From: Actinomycetota bacterium
GTDB taxonomy: Bacteria; Actinomycetota; Acidimicrobiia; IMCC26256; PALSA-610
Assembly: GCA_005779395.1 (NCBI GenBank)
Contig: SXJP01000017.1
Location: 62,001 to 126,000, forward strand
DNA length: 64,000 bases
Direction of reading: 5' to 3'
The notes under the pieces were generated by a model. That model had not been told where the DNA came from, ran no database searches, and saw only the letters and a program-made list of their open reading frames with translations. A program made the position numbers and the translations under genes. The first letter of the stretch is position 1; each line of letters begins with the position of its first letter. Shown piece after piece: positions 33,660-42,608 of this stretch.

Positions 33660-35222
33660 TTACTTGCGTTCGAACACGACTCCGGCGACCTCACGATCCC
33701 AGCTCGCAGGTGTTACACCATCGGCACGCAGTTCGTACTTCAGCACACGGCCAACTGGGTTGCGCGGCAAGTCTTGGCGAAACTCGATGTACCTCGGAAT
33801 CGCAAAATACGGAACACGCTCAGCCACCCACCGACACAACTCCTCTTCGGTCGTTTGCGAGTCCGCTCGGAGCACTGCGGTCACCTTCACGTCGTCTTCG
33901 CCGAGAGGGCTCGGCACCGCATGCACTGCACAATCTGAAATCGCAGGATGACTGAACAGCACTTTTTCCATTTCGAAGCTTGAAATGTTCTCGCCTCGCC
34001 GACGCAATGAGTCTTTCTTGCGGTCAACGAAAAACAGGTAACCGTCTTGATCGACCGTTGCGAGGTCGCCAGTGTGGAACCAGCCGCTTCGCCACGCCTC
34101 TAAGGTGTCCTGCTCTCGATCCCAATAGCCAGCGAACATCATGTCGTCGAATCTTGGACGAGCACAGATCTCGCCGGTTTCGCCTATCGCAACCCGCTCA
34201 TGATGCTCATCGAAAAGCGCGACCTCGAACTCAATTTGGTTCAGCATCCCTGCGGCACCCGGCTTGTTCTGCACTCCTGGGGGCAGAGCAGCCAATAGCG
34301 ACGCTTCTGTTAGACCAAAGCCGCCGCTAAAGGTCGCGCAACCGAATCTCTCCCGCCATACGCGATCCGTATCGGGTGGCATCGGGGCAGCGGCACACAC
34401 ACGCAGTTTGTGGCCACTCATTTCTGGATGATCTTCTGCGTTCGCGATCAGAATCGCAAGGCTTCCAAGCATCGACAACACAGTTGCTTGAGTGCGTCTG
34501 ATTTCTGGCCAGAAACCCGATACCGAAAACTTACGTGCGATGCTCGCGCTACCGCCGGTGATCAACGTGCCGACAACGCATATAGAGATCGCATTGAGGT
34601 GAAACAGCGGCAGAGGCGTCCAGATGACATCATCAGGTGTGCGTTGCCACGCTCTCGCTATCTGGCGCGACATTGCGACCACATAGTTATGCGAGAGCAT
34701 GCAGCCCTTGCTCGGCCCTGTTGTGCCAGCGGTGTAGATGAGACACGCGAGATCACTCGGGTCCACAGTTACGTCATTGATCTCTGGCCCATCGAGTGCG
34801 GCTAGCGCAGACGCAAGCAGTATGGCTTGAAGTGCCGGCGCCTTGCCTTGCTCGCACGCCTCGGCAATACGATCAGCAAACTCATCCGCGATCACGAATA
34901 CGACGGCACCGCTATCGACGAGTTGATGGCGCAAAAACTCAGCCTTGTACGCCGTGTTTATCGGCACAGCAATGGCACCTAGACGCAGAGTCGCGAAGAA
35001 CAGGACCACCTGTTCTGCAGAGTTCTCGACAAGGGAGGCAACACGGTCGCCCTTGTTAACACCGAGTATGGCGAGACCACGAGCTATGCGCCTCGATTCT
35101 TGATCCATGCGCGCGGCGCTCCACGCATCGCCAGAGAAATCGAGATAGAGGCTGTCTGGGTCAGAAGCAACGCGGTCGGCAAGCGCAGCGGTGATCGTCG
35201 TTCGATGTGCTGACTCGTCCAT
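33660..35222 (-). CDS. Acyl-CoA synthetase (crotonobetaine/carnitine-CoA ligase-like)
   Basis: 520 residues. The P-loop is YTAGTTGPSKGCMLSH; the adenylation motifs GFGLTEASL, GWFHTGDLATVDQDGYLFFVDR and RRRGENISSFEMEKVL are intact, and the late lysine is in NPVGRVLKYEL. The pattern is closest to the CaiC-like branch of AMP-forming ligases. It lies 10 bp after the small acyl-CoA dehydrogenase subunit gene, so activation and the first desaturation of the same acid are probably encoded together. Confidence 0.88.
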   Translation of the reverse strand: MDESAHRTTITAALADRVASDPDSLYLDFSGDAWSAARMDQESRRIARGLAILGVNKGDRVASLVENSAEQVVLFFATLRLGAIAVPINTAYKAEFLRHQLVDSGAVVFVIADEFADRIAEACEQGKAPALQAILLASALAALDGPEINDVTVDPSDLACLIYTAGTTGPSKGCMLSHNYVVAMSRQIARAWQRTPDDVIWTPLPLFHLNAISICVVGTLITGGSASIARKFSVSGFWPEIRRTQATVLSMLGSLAILIANAEDHPEMSGHKLRVCAAAPMPPDTDRVWRERFGCATFSGGFGLTEASLLAALPPGVQNKPGAAGMLNQIEFEVALFDEHHERVAIGETGEICARPRFDDMMFAGYWDREQDTLEAWRSGWFHTGDLATVDQDGYLFFVDRKKDSLRRRGENISSFEMEKVLFSHPAISDCAVHAVPSPLGEDDVKVTAVLRADSQTTEEELCRWVAERVPYFAIPRYIEFRQDLPRNPVGRVLKYELRADGVTPASWDREVAGVVFERK

Positions 35223-35232
35223 CTGCCCGACT

Positions 35233-36129
35233 TTAGGCAGTTTCGGCTACATGGTCGAAGTGATGTTCGTGGCTCCCGAAGTGAGTGTCGAGCACCCACG
35301 CACGTTTCAGATACAGATGCACATCGACTTCCCATGTGTACCCCATGCCGCCATGCACTTGGGTCGCATCTTTGCCACAGCGAATCGCGGCTTCGCAAGC
35401 GAGCGCTTTCGCGACGCTTATCGATCGTGTCAGTCCGGCGACGTCTGATGCATCAAGATGAGCTCCAGCGTTATAGACAGCAGCGCGCGCGACCTCGGTG
35501 CGCATTGCCATGTCTGCGAGCAGATGCTTGATGGCCTGAAACGATCCAATCGGACGGTCGAACTGCAGACGCTCTTTTGCATAAGCAACCGACATTTCGC
35601 AGAGGCGCGAACTCAGGCCGAGACAGTAGGCCGCGGTTAGAACCGCGCCACGTTGTCGCCACTCGACAGGGTCGATTCCGGCTAGCAATGTCGTTTCCCC
35701 AAAGTCGGCAACCCGTGCCACCGGCGTCAGCGGATCGAGCGGCCAATCGAGCGACTCAGCCACGAGGTTTGCCAAGTCGACTGCTAAAACTTTTTCTTCG
35801 TCAAGAAGAATCAGTGCTTCCAGATCGGCGATGTGCTCAATCGTTCGCGTCGATTCGGCGTATACGCCGGTGATGCGTTCGCCCCCCGCGAGGAATGACC
35901 CAACGAGAGGCCCCGGCACGCAGAACTCACCGAGTTGTTCAAAGACAATCACAGCGTCGGCCCACGAGAATCCATCTGCAATCAGGCTGAAAACACCGGC
36001 GTCGGCTAACTCGTCGAACATCTCGCGGTCGAAGCCAGCACGAATGCGTTCTGACCCGAAGCGTCCCGACAAGAGGGCACGAATCCCCTGCTGTAGTGCA
36101 ACCTGATCGTCACTTAGATCGAGAAACAT
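35233..36129 (-). CDS. Acyl-CoA dehydrogenase, shorter subunit of a probable heteromeric pair
   Basis: 298 residues, about 80 fewer than typical. The C-terminal helical domain is present with RLQFDRPIGSFQAIKHLLADM and the FAD-contact motif VHGGMGYTWEVDVHLYLKRA. The middle beta domain is reduced and lacks the usual substrate loop. Its ATG directly abuts the stop of the full-length dehydrogenase gene (TAA then ATG). Pairs of one long and one short subunit match the heteromeric dehydrogenases of mycobacterial steroid side-chain oxidation (for example FadE28/FadE29). Confidence 0.84.
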   Translation of the reverse strand: MFLDLSDDQVALQQGIRALLSGRFGSERIRAGFDREMFDELADAGVFSLIADGFSWADAVIVFEQLGEFCVPGPLVGSFLAGGERITGVYAESTRTIEHIADLEALILLDEEKVLAVDLANLVAESLDWPLDPLTPVARVADFGETTLLAGIDPVEWRQRGAVLTAAYCLGLSSRLCEMSVAYAKERLQFDRPIGSFQAIKHLLADMAMRTEVARAAVYNAGAHLDASDVAGLTRSISVAKALACEAAIRCGKDATQVHGGMGYTWEVDVHLYLKRAWVLDTHFGSHEHHFDHVAETA

Positions 36130-37266
36130 TTAGCGAGGCTCCCTTGGGAGTCCGAGTACTCGCTCAGAAATAATGTTGCGCTGAATCTGCGAGGCACCGG
36201 CGGCAATAGTTAGTGCTTGCGTTCGTAGTCGCTCTTCTATGAGTTCGTTATCGGCGAGGCTTAGGGCGTCGCGGCCGAGCACGCGCAGGCAGAGTTCGCC
36301 GAAACGTTGACGCGCTTCTGAATACGCGAGTTTGACCATCATCGAACCTGGGCCGACCTGCCCTGTCACTGACTGACTCACGTTGCGTTTGGTTAGCGAC
36401 CAAAGCGCGTCGAAATCGGCGAGAGATCGGCCAAGTTCGCGCCTGTCGACCGGGTCCTTGACCGTGTTCGCGAGGTCGGCACAAAGTCTCAACGAATCGA
36501 TGAGCTCACCGACAAAAGCAGTTCCGCGTTCGTACTTGAGTGTCACGTTTGTTACGCGCCAACCATCGTTTTCTTCACCGACTCGGTTGGAAATCGGCAC
36601 ACGAACATCGGTCAGAAAGACTTCGCAAAACTCTGATGATCCGAGCACAGTCTTGATTGGTCTGATTTCGATGCCAGGTAGATCCATGGGGAGAATCAAC
36701 CATGAGATTCCTCGATGCTTAGGCGCGTTCTGGTCGGTGCGGACTAGGAACTCCCCTACGTCGGCCACATGCCCGAAACTGCACCAGGTCTTCTGTCCGT
36801 TGAGGACGTAATGGTCGCCGTCTCGTTCGGCGCGGGTCGCCAGGCCAGCTAGGTCGCTGCCTGCATTCGGTTCTGAGAAACCTTGGCACCAAACTTCCTC
36901 ACCACTCAGAATTCTCGGGAGATGTTCAGCCTTTTGCTCGGCTGTGCCTTCTTCCACAAGAGTTGGCCCTGCGTGGAGCGTGCCAACAAAATTCACTCCT
37001 ACATACGGCGCTTTCGCCTTGGTTGTTTCCTCAAAGAAAATGAGCTGTTCGGTAGGGCTCGCGTCTGCGCCGCCGTACTGCTTAGGCCAGTTGAGACCGG
37101 CGTAACCAGCATCGAACACGCGCTTTTGCCAGTCCGTATCGAAACGCCTCCTGTGTTCCCAGTCGTCACGGTGTGGGGCGTTCGCGAATTGGGGCAACTC
37201 AGACTTCAGCCACTCACTCAGACGAGCACGAAAAGCTTCATCTGAGTCGGAGTAGCGCAGTTCCAC
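36130..37266 (-). CDS. Acyl-CoA dehydrogenase, full-length subunit
   Basis: 378 residues. GAGLNWP-type entry (AGLNWPKQYGG), the central CQGFSEPNAGSDLAGLATRAERDGD and the NGQKTWCSFGHVAD strand are canonical. YERGTAFVGEL holds the region of the catalytic glutamate. It should form an FAD enzyme with the adjacent short subunit and introduce an alpha-beta double bond in an acyl-CoA made by the ligase at 33660. The 48 bp between it and the upstream lipoprotein gene hold nothing I can name. Confidence 0.87.
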   Translation of the reverse strand: MELRYSDSDEAFRARLSEWLKSELPQFANAPHRDDWEHRRRFDTDWQKRVFDAGYAGLNWPKQYGGADASPTEQLIFFEETTKAKAPYVGVNFVGTLHAGPTLVEEGTAEQKAEHLPRILSGEEVWCQGFSEPNAGSDLAGLATRAERDGDHYVLNGQKTWCSFGHVADVGEFLVRTDQNAPKHRGISWLILPMDLPGIEIRPIKTVLGSSEFCEVFLTDVRVPISNRVGEENDGWRVTNVTLKYERGTAFVGELIDSLRLCADLANTVKDPVDRRELGRSLADFDALWSLTKRNVSQSVTGQVGPGSMMVKLAYSEARQRFGELCLRVLGRDALSLADNELIEERLRTQALTIAAGASQIQRNIISERVLGLPREPR

Positions 37267-37314
37267 AAGGCGACACGCTAACTGAGCACCTACAGGACGA
37301 CCACATCGCCTCGG

Positions 37315-38820
37315 CTATGTCGCTGTCGAACAGTCCGAGGCTCCGGAGTCGGGATCGACAAGGAATCCGATGATTGCGTCGTGGACGCAGTCGTCTCCGG
37401 CTGTGAAAGCCGTGTGCTGATCGCTACGAGCTACTAGTAAAGGTGCGTCGATCTGTTCACTAAGACTGCGCGCCCACTCGATTGGTGTCGCTGGATCGCC
37501 GTCCGTCGCTGTCACGAGGATCCTCACGGAGTCTGAAAGGTTGACGGCGTGTGGAGCAGCTAGCGGATCTGGTGGGACTGGCCAGTACACGCACGGCAGA
37601 CCAAGCCACGCGTTTGCTTCGCCAAGAAATGGCGCTGCAGTTTCCAACTCGACGGCCGACTCCCGCAACTGTTCGACAGTGCTAGAGGTCGAATCCAAAC
37701 ACGCTATCGAGTAGAAGGCCGACATCGATCCGTCGTACTTGCCCGCCTCATCGCGACCTGTGTAGAAGTCTGCGAGCGTCAACAACATCGACCCATCACC
37801 ACTAACCGCTTCGGCGAGAGCTGCTGCGAGATCCTCATACATTGATTCGCCAAAGTAGAGCATCACAGCAACACCGAGATCGGTTTCGCCGGGACCAAGT
37901 TGGCGTTGTTCGCCGTTAGTTTCGGCAGGTAACGATTCGTCGTCGATGTTCGCCATGAGCCTTGCAAATGCAGCTTCTGAGTCCCCGCCCGCGCTGAATT
38001 GGCAAGCTTCGTGCTCGTCGCACCATACAAAAAACTCAGCCAGAGCGCGCTCGAAACCGACGCTCTGCTGCAATGTCATTACTGCAGAATCGGCTCCCGG
38101 GTCTATTGGGCCGTCTAGAACGAGAGCACGAACATTCGCTGGGTGGGTCTCGGCATATCGAATACCTAAGTATGTGCCGTAAGAGAACCCAAGGTACGTG
38201 AGTCCATCGTCGCCTAACGCCCGACGGATCCAATCCATGTCCTCGACGGTCTGGGTAGTCGAGAGATACCCGAGCAGTTCCGCATTATCTGCGCGCGCAC
38301 ACGACTCAGCGAGCCTCTTCGACGTAGCAATATTCTCGTCGATCTCAGCTTCGGTGTCAGGTGACTTGTCAGTCGCAAAGAAATAATCAAGGTCCGAGTC
38401 GCACTCGACATGACTGCTCTCACCCGTTCCGCGAGGGTCCCACGCTACGAGGTCGAACTTTTCGAGCACAGCGTCTGGGAACTCCGCCTCTTGCGACTCC
38501 ACCATGTCGATTCCGGGAGCACCAGGCCCACCAGGATTCAACAGGATCGCTCCCTGGCGCTTATCTGTATCGCCCGCGCGCCTCCGCCTGACAACAAGTT
38601 CGATTGGCTCGCCAGCCTCGGCATTGAAATGGTCCAGCGGAACCAACATGGTGCCGCAATCAAACTTGCCACACCGTTGCCACTCAATTTTGGGAACCAT
38701 CGAACCGTCGACAGACTCAGGAGCTGTTCGAGAGCGAAACTCTTCTGCGTCGATCCTGTCGTCTGGACTACATGCCGTAATGACGATGACGGCCGCAAGC
38801 ACAACAGCAATTCGTCGCAT
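37315..38820 (-). CDS. Alpha/beta-hydrolase lipoprotein, TAP-like tripeptidyl aminopeptidase
   Basis: 501 residues from the ATG at 38820, which gives a clean signal peptide ending in the lipobox VITAC (Cys17). The ATG at 38868 would only add a disordered extension. The fold shows LLNPGGPGAPGID (oxyanion), DLVAWDPRGTGESS, GFSYGTYLG (nucleophile serine) and the late TDGDPATPIEWARSL with acid and histidine in RSDQHTAF. Cysteine-rich loops fit the exported SlpD/SlpE-type peptidases of Actinobacteria. Anchored on the outer face of the membrane. Confidence 0.86.
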   Translation of the reverse strand: MRRIAVVLAAVIVITACSPDDRIDAEEFRSRTAPESVDGSMVPKIEWQRCGKFDCGTMLVPLDHFNAEAGEPIELVVRRRRAGDTDKRQGAILLNPGGPGAPGIDMVESQEAEFPDAVLEKFDLVAWDPRGTGESSHVECDSDLDYFFATDKSPDTEAEIDENIATSKRLAESCARADNAELLGYLSTTQTVEDMDWIRRALGDDGLTYLGFSYGTYLGIRYAETHPANVRALVLDGPIDPGADSAVMTLQQSVGFERALAEFFVWCDEHEACQFSAGGDSEAAFARLMANIDDESLPAETNGEQRQLGPGETDLGVAVMLYFGESMYEDLAAALAEAVSGDGSMLLTLADFYTGRDEAGKYDGSMSAFYSIACLDSTSSTVEQLRESAVELETAAPFLGEANAWLGLPCVYWPVPPDPLAAPHAVNLSDSVRILVTATDGDPATPIEWARSLSEQIDAPLLVARSDQHTAFTAGDDCVHDAIIGFLVDPDSGASDCSTAT

Positions 38821-38873
38821 CAGCTGAGCATAGGTAATGGCTATGACTCGGACTCCACCTACGCTCAAGCGTC

Positions 38874-39362
38874 GTGTACCGGCTAACTACTCGAGCCGAC
38901 GCCGACTTTCTGTGGGCTATGGCTTACGAAGCCGCCTTCTGGCGCGACTCAGGCGACGATGAACGGCCCGAACTCTCCAAGGCACAAAAGGATCGTTCCT
39001 TCGCTAGATATGTAGACGGATGGGGACGAGCAGGCGACGTTGCACTCGTTGCGCTCGACCGGCATGACGAACCACTAGGCGCCGCGTGGTATCGGTTGTA
39101 TCCGTCCGACGACGCTGGCTACGGGTATATCAGCCCCTACATTCCAGAAATCACGATTGGCGTATATGGGGAATACCGAGGCCAAGGAATCGGTTCGCTG
39201 TTGCTCGGATCGTTGGTAACACGCGCGAAGGCTAGCGACCTAGAGGCCCTATCTTTATCCGTCGAACCAGACAACCCATCTCGACGCTTGTACCTACGAG
39301 TCGGTTTCGCCGACGTAGGTAGTAATGGTGGCGCAATAACGATGAGACTCGATTTGACATGA
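38874..39362 (+). CDS. GNAT-family N-acetyltransferase
   Basis: 162 residues. The start is a GTG at 38874, the only suitable codon after an in-frame stop at 38844, and it lacks a clear ribosome site. ITIGVYGEYRGQGIGSLLLGSLVTRA is the acetyl-CoA binding motif (R/Q-x-x-G-x-G/A), followed by LSLSVEPDNPSRRLYLRVGF. It is coupled by a 4-bp overlap to the next gene. The acceptor is unknown. Confidence 0.82.
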   Translation: MYRLTTRADADFLWAMAYEAAFWRDSGDDERPELSKAQKDRSFARYVDGWGRAGDVALVALDRHDEPLGAAWYRLYPSDDAGYGYISPYIPEITIGVYGEYRGQGIGSLLLGSLVTRAKASDLEALSLSVEPDNPSRRLYLRVGFADVGSNGGAITMRLDLT

Positions 39363-39940
39363 CGACCTCCCCAGAAAGCAAGACCATCGAATCCAAGAAT
39401 TCAGGCTCTAACCACGTAGCGATGCTTGTGATCCTTGCCGGATTCCTCATAGTGCTCGCAGCAATCGTAGGCGCTCAATTTCTCGGCAAGTCAGGCGAAC
39501 CCATCGGGGATGCGCAGGCACCAGTGAACGCAGCCTGCGTGGCAGCTCGCGACGAACTCGTTACTTTCGGAAAGCTCGCAGACCAAATGGAAAATGCTGA
39601 GCTGGGCGACAGGATCGACACAGAAACGGCTGTCTTGCGCTCAATGGTCGCAGAGTTCGAGGTAGCTTCGACCGGCAACGGTGACGGGCAGGCAGCATTC
39701 AACGCGTGGGTCGCCGACTGGAACGCCCTTATCGACGCTCGCGATGTTGCTGTCGAACAGATTCGTCTGGGCTACCGGCCGACTGCTTGGCTACCGCCCG
39801 AAGAACAAGGTAAGACAGTTGCGATAGACGGACGCATGGACGAGTATTCGCGTCGCGAAGATGTCCGCGCGTGTACCACAGACATGCTCGCTGCCGACAC
39901 GCTCGATGGGCAACGTTTCTATCGGCAGCCAGAGAACTAG
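39359..39940 (+). CDS. Small membrane-anchored protein of unknown function
   Basis: 193 residues. One hydrophobic helix at about 20-42 (AMLVILAGFLIVLAAIVGAQFL) follows a polar N-terminus, then a soluble, mostly helical C-terminal part with two cysteines (in NAACVAARDEL and VRACTTDML). ATGA overlap with the GNAT gene. I recognise no family. It is probably exposed outside the membrane. Confidence 0.62.
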   Translation: MTTSPESKTIESKNSGSNHVAMLVILAGFLIVLAAIVGAQFLGKSGEPIGDAQAPVNAACVAARDELVTFGKLADQMENAELGDRIDTETAVLRSMVAEFEVASTGNGDGQAAFNAWVADWNALIDARDVAVEQIRLGYRPTAWLPPEEQGKTVAIDGRMDEYSRREDVRACTTDMLAADTLDGQRFYRQPEN

Positions 39941-39970
39941 TAATCACCGACAACACGAAGGATCGAACCA

Positions 39971-40738
39971 ATGGGACGTCTCGACAACAAGGTCGCTCTA
40001 ATCACGGGGGGAGCGAGCGGCATGGGCAAGGTCGCCGCTGTGCGCTTCGCCGAAGAAGGCGCGCGTGTAGTTGTCGTTGACTTCGATGAAGCTGCAGGGA
40101 AGGCCGTGGCCGCCTCGCTCGGCGACCGGGCGACATTCGTCGCAGCCGACGTATCGAACGCTTCCGACTGCGATGCGATGGTCGCACACGCAATGTCATC
40201 TTTCGGTGGGCTGCATGTGCTTTACAACAATGCAGGCGTGTTCCCAAACGACGACGGCGGCGTACTCGAGACGCCAGAGTCCACATGGAACCGCGTGATG
40301 GAAATCAATCTCAAAGGCGTTTGGCTCGGTTGTCGAAGCGGCATTCCCGCGATGCTTGAATCTGGTGGCGGATCCATCGTCAACGTCGCGTCCTTCGTCG
40401 CTCTAATGGGCGCCGCGACCGCACAGATCGCGTACACCTCGTCCAAGGGTGGTGTGCTCGCCATGACCCGCGAGATTGCAGTCGAATGGGGACGCAAAGG
40501 TATCCGCGCCAACTCGCTTTGCCCTGGGCCTGTCGATACTCCCCTGCTCGCCGAGCTAATGAGCGACCCAGCTCGCAAGGCCCGTCGCTTAGTCCACATC
40601 CCTATGGGTCGACTCGCCCAATCGCACGAGATCGTCAACGCGGCTCTGTTCCTTGCATCAGATGAGGCGAGCTATATCACGGGGAGCCAACTTGTCGTTG
40701 ACGGTGGAATAACCGCTGCGTACGTGACGCCCGAATAG
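39971..40738 (+). CDS. Short-chain dehydrogenase/reductase
   Basis: 255 residues. TGGASGMG near 14-21, NNAGVFP, a serine region VASF and YTSSK with intact Tyr and Lys, then ITGSQLVVDGG. The aspartate-bearing VVVDFDEAAG loop suggests NAD rather than NADP. AAGGATCG lies just before the ATG. It is 166 bp upstream of the permease operon and may be its own unit. Confidence 0.85.
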   Translation: MGRLDNKVALITGGASGMGKVAAVRFAEEGARVVVVDFDEAAGKAVAASLGDRATFVAADVSNASDCDAMVAHAMSSFGGLHVLYNNAGVFPNDDGGVLETPESTWNRVMEINLKGVWLGCRSGIPAMLESGGGSIVNVASFVALMGAATAQIAYTSSKGGVLAMTREIAVEWGRKGIRANSLCPGPVDTPLLAELMSDPARKARRLVHIPMGRLAQSHEIVNAALFLASDEASYITGSQLVVDGGITAAYVTPE

Positions 40739-40764
40739 ACGAACCCACGACCGCAACTACACGT

Positions 40765-40782
40765 TTCGTCACTAGTGACGAA
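40765..40782. promoter_or_regulatory. Perfect 18-bp palindrome upstream of the permease operon
   Basis: ttcgtcactagtgacgaa is its own reverse complement. It lies 27 bp after the SDR stop and 123 bp before the permease start. The length and two-fold symmetry suit a dimeric repressor such as a TetR or GntR protein. No regulator gene is next to the operon. It is short for a terminator and has no T-run. Confidence 0.55.
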
Positions 40783-40804
40783 CATTTCTCGCGAGTTGGG
40801 CGGT

Positions 40805-40855
40805 TTGCACGACTTGTCCGTTCAGGGTCCGTGACAACCGACCGAACGAGTGCAA
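40805..40855 (+). promoter_or_regulatory. Imperfect stem-loop in the permease leader
   Basis: TTGCAC (40805-40810) pairs with GTGCAA (40850-40855), and inside it TTGTC pairs with GACAA, giving a nested, interrupted hairpin about 50 bp before the permease start. A tiny reading ATG AAG TGA overlaps the GTG start of the permease. Whether this is a leader RNA, a second operator or chance cannot be decided from sequence. Confidence 0.35.
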
Positions 40856-40894
40856 GAGTTCCCCTGTCAATATCAATTCAAGCGTATTAGTTAC

Positions 40895-40900
40895 GGGGGA
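40895..40900 (+). promoter_or_regulatory. Ribosome binding site deciding the permease GTG start
   Basis: GGGGGA four bases before the GTG at 40905. The nearer ATG at 40900 reads only ATG AAG TGA, so GTG is the start. Confidence 0.55.
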
Positions 40901-40904
40901 TGAA

Positions 40905-42581
40905 GTGACAACTACACATGAGGCGGATCGCGCCCGCCTTCACGAATTGGGTTACGCCCAAGAGCTAGACCGCAAGATGGGCTGGTTCTCCAACTTTGCA
41001 ATCAGTTTCTCGATCATCTCGATTCTAGCCGGTGGCACGACCACGTACTTCCTGGCTGGATTCGCTGGTGGGCCGAGGATGATCACGATCGGGTGGGTCA
41101 TCGTTGGTTTCTTTTCGCTGCTAGTCGGTATGGCCATGGCAGAAATCGTTTCTATCTACCCAACTGCCGGTGGCCTCTATTACTGGTCAGGCAAACTCGC
41201 CAAGAAAAACGGCGCGATGTGGAGTTGGTTCACAGGTTGGTTCAACCTGATCGGCCAGATCGGCGTTATCGCATCGGTCGACTACGGACTCGCATTGTTC
41301 ACCGGCTACTTCATCGGACTCTTCCAAGATGACTTCAGGTTGACAACGAAGACGGTATTCGTGATCTTCGCGATCATGCTGCTCGCTCACGCGTTGATCA
41401 ACGTCGCTGGTGTGAAGCTTGTCAAGGTGCTCGGTGACATCAGTGTCTGGTGGCACATCGGTGGCGTGCTAGTGATTTTCGCGATTCTGTTGGTTGCTCC
41501 GAACGACCGCGAAGGCTTCGGTTTCATATTCGATTACAGCAATGGAACAGGATGGAGCAATAACGGCGGGACGAGTTTCCTGCCAGGTTTGTACGCCTGT
41601 CTCGTCGGGTTGCTTCTCGCCCAGTACACGATTACTGGCTTCGACGCGTCAGCACACGTAAGTGAAGAGACGCACGACGCAGGACGCAGCGCTTCGATCG
41701 CAATCGTCCGTTCGATCTATGTGTCGGCAGTTGCTGCCCTCATCCTGAACGTCGCCATGTTGCAGGCAACGCCGAAGGGCACATTCAATGACCTGATCCT
41801 CGGAAGAGATGGCTTCTTGGCAACCGGTGGAGCGAACGCGTTGGCGAACCCAGTTGGTGGCATCGGAGCGAAACTGCTCATCGCTATCTGCGTTGTCGCA
41901 CAGTTCTTCTGCGGCATGGCGTCAGTGACTGCGAACTCACGCATGATCTATGCGTTCTCCCGTGACGGTGCGATTCCGGGCCACAAACTGTGGCACCGAA
42001 TCAACCCGCGCACCAGGACACCAACTAACTCAATCTGGTTGGGCTGTGGACTCTCACTCGTAGTCGGGGCACTATCGCTTTACCAAGCCAACAACTACTC
42101 AGTTGCCTTCTTTGCCATGACAGGCATGTGCGTTGTAGGCCTTTACATCGCATATGTCATTCCGATCTTCCTACGTCTAACGAACTCGAACTTCGAGCAA
42201 GGTGCATGGAATCTCGGCAAGTACTCGAAGTTGGTTGGTTGGACAGCAGTTGCGTGGGTGGCCTTCATCAGCTTGCTGTTCTTCGCTCCACCATTCTGGC
42301 CTTTCTGGCCGGTCGGCGGTAGCACAACTTTCGGTGCTGGCACACCTGATGCTTTCACCGTCTTTCACATGTCGAACTTCAACTTCACTGGACCGATCAT
42401 CATTGGCCTATTCATTGTTGTTGCTTTGTGGTGGGCGCTCTCCGCGAAGAAGTGGTTCACAGGGCCTCGCGTCCAGGGAACACCTGAAGAGCTGCTGGCA
42501 ATCGAAGCTGCACTTGCTAGCGGTGACGAGACCCTCGTTCGCGCTCTTGAAGATGCAGAGGATGCTCGCCTGCAGGACTGA
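40905..42581 (+). CDS. APC-superfamily permease, amino acid/choline transporter type
   Basis: 558 residues with about 12 membrane helices. The first helix region FSNFAISFSIISILAGGTTTYFLAGFAGGP and the YPTAGGLYYWSGKLAKKNG loop are hallmarks of the bacterial amino acid-choline transporter group. TGFDASAHVSEETHDAGRSA in the middle is its conserved Q/T-G-F/Y-D-A-S motif. It should bring an amine, amino acid or amino alcohol into the cell by secondary transport. It is the first gene of a five-gene plus-strand cluster for gamma-glutamylamide chemistry. The palindrome and stem-loop upstream suggest regulated expression. Confidence 0.87.
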   Translation: MTTTHEADRARLHELGYAQELDRKMGWFSNFAISFSIISILAGGTTTYFLAGFAGGPRMITIGWVIVGFFSLLVGMAMAEIVSIYPTAGGLYYWSGKLAKKNGAMWSWFTGWFNLIGQIGVIASVDYGLALFTGYFIGLFQDDFRLTTKTVFVIFAIMLLAHALINVAGVKLVKVLGDISVWWHIGGVLVIFAILLVAPNDREGFGFIFDYSNGTGWSNNGGTSFLPGLYACLVGLLLAQYTITGFDASAHVSEETHDAGRSASIAIVRSIYVSAVAALILNVAMLQATPKGTFNDLILGRDGFLATGGANALANPVGGIGAKLLIAICVVAQFFCGMASVTANSRMIYAFSRDGAIPGHKLWHRINPRTRTPTNSIWLGCGLSLVVGALSLYQANNYSVAFFAMTGMCVVGLYIAYVIPIFLRLTNSNFEQGAWNLGKYSKLVGWTAVAWVAFISLLFFAPPFWPFWPVGGSTTFGAGTPDAFTVFHMSNFNFTGPIIIGLFIVVALWWALSAKKWFTGPRVQGTPEELLAIEAALASGDETLVRALEDAEDARLQD

Positions 42582-42608
42582 AGAATGAACTAGTAATGTC
42601 CGAGAACT

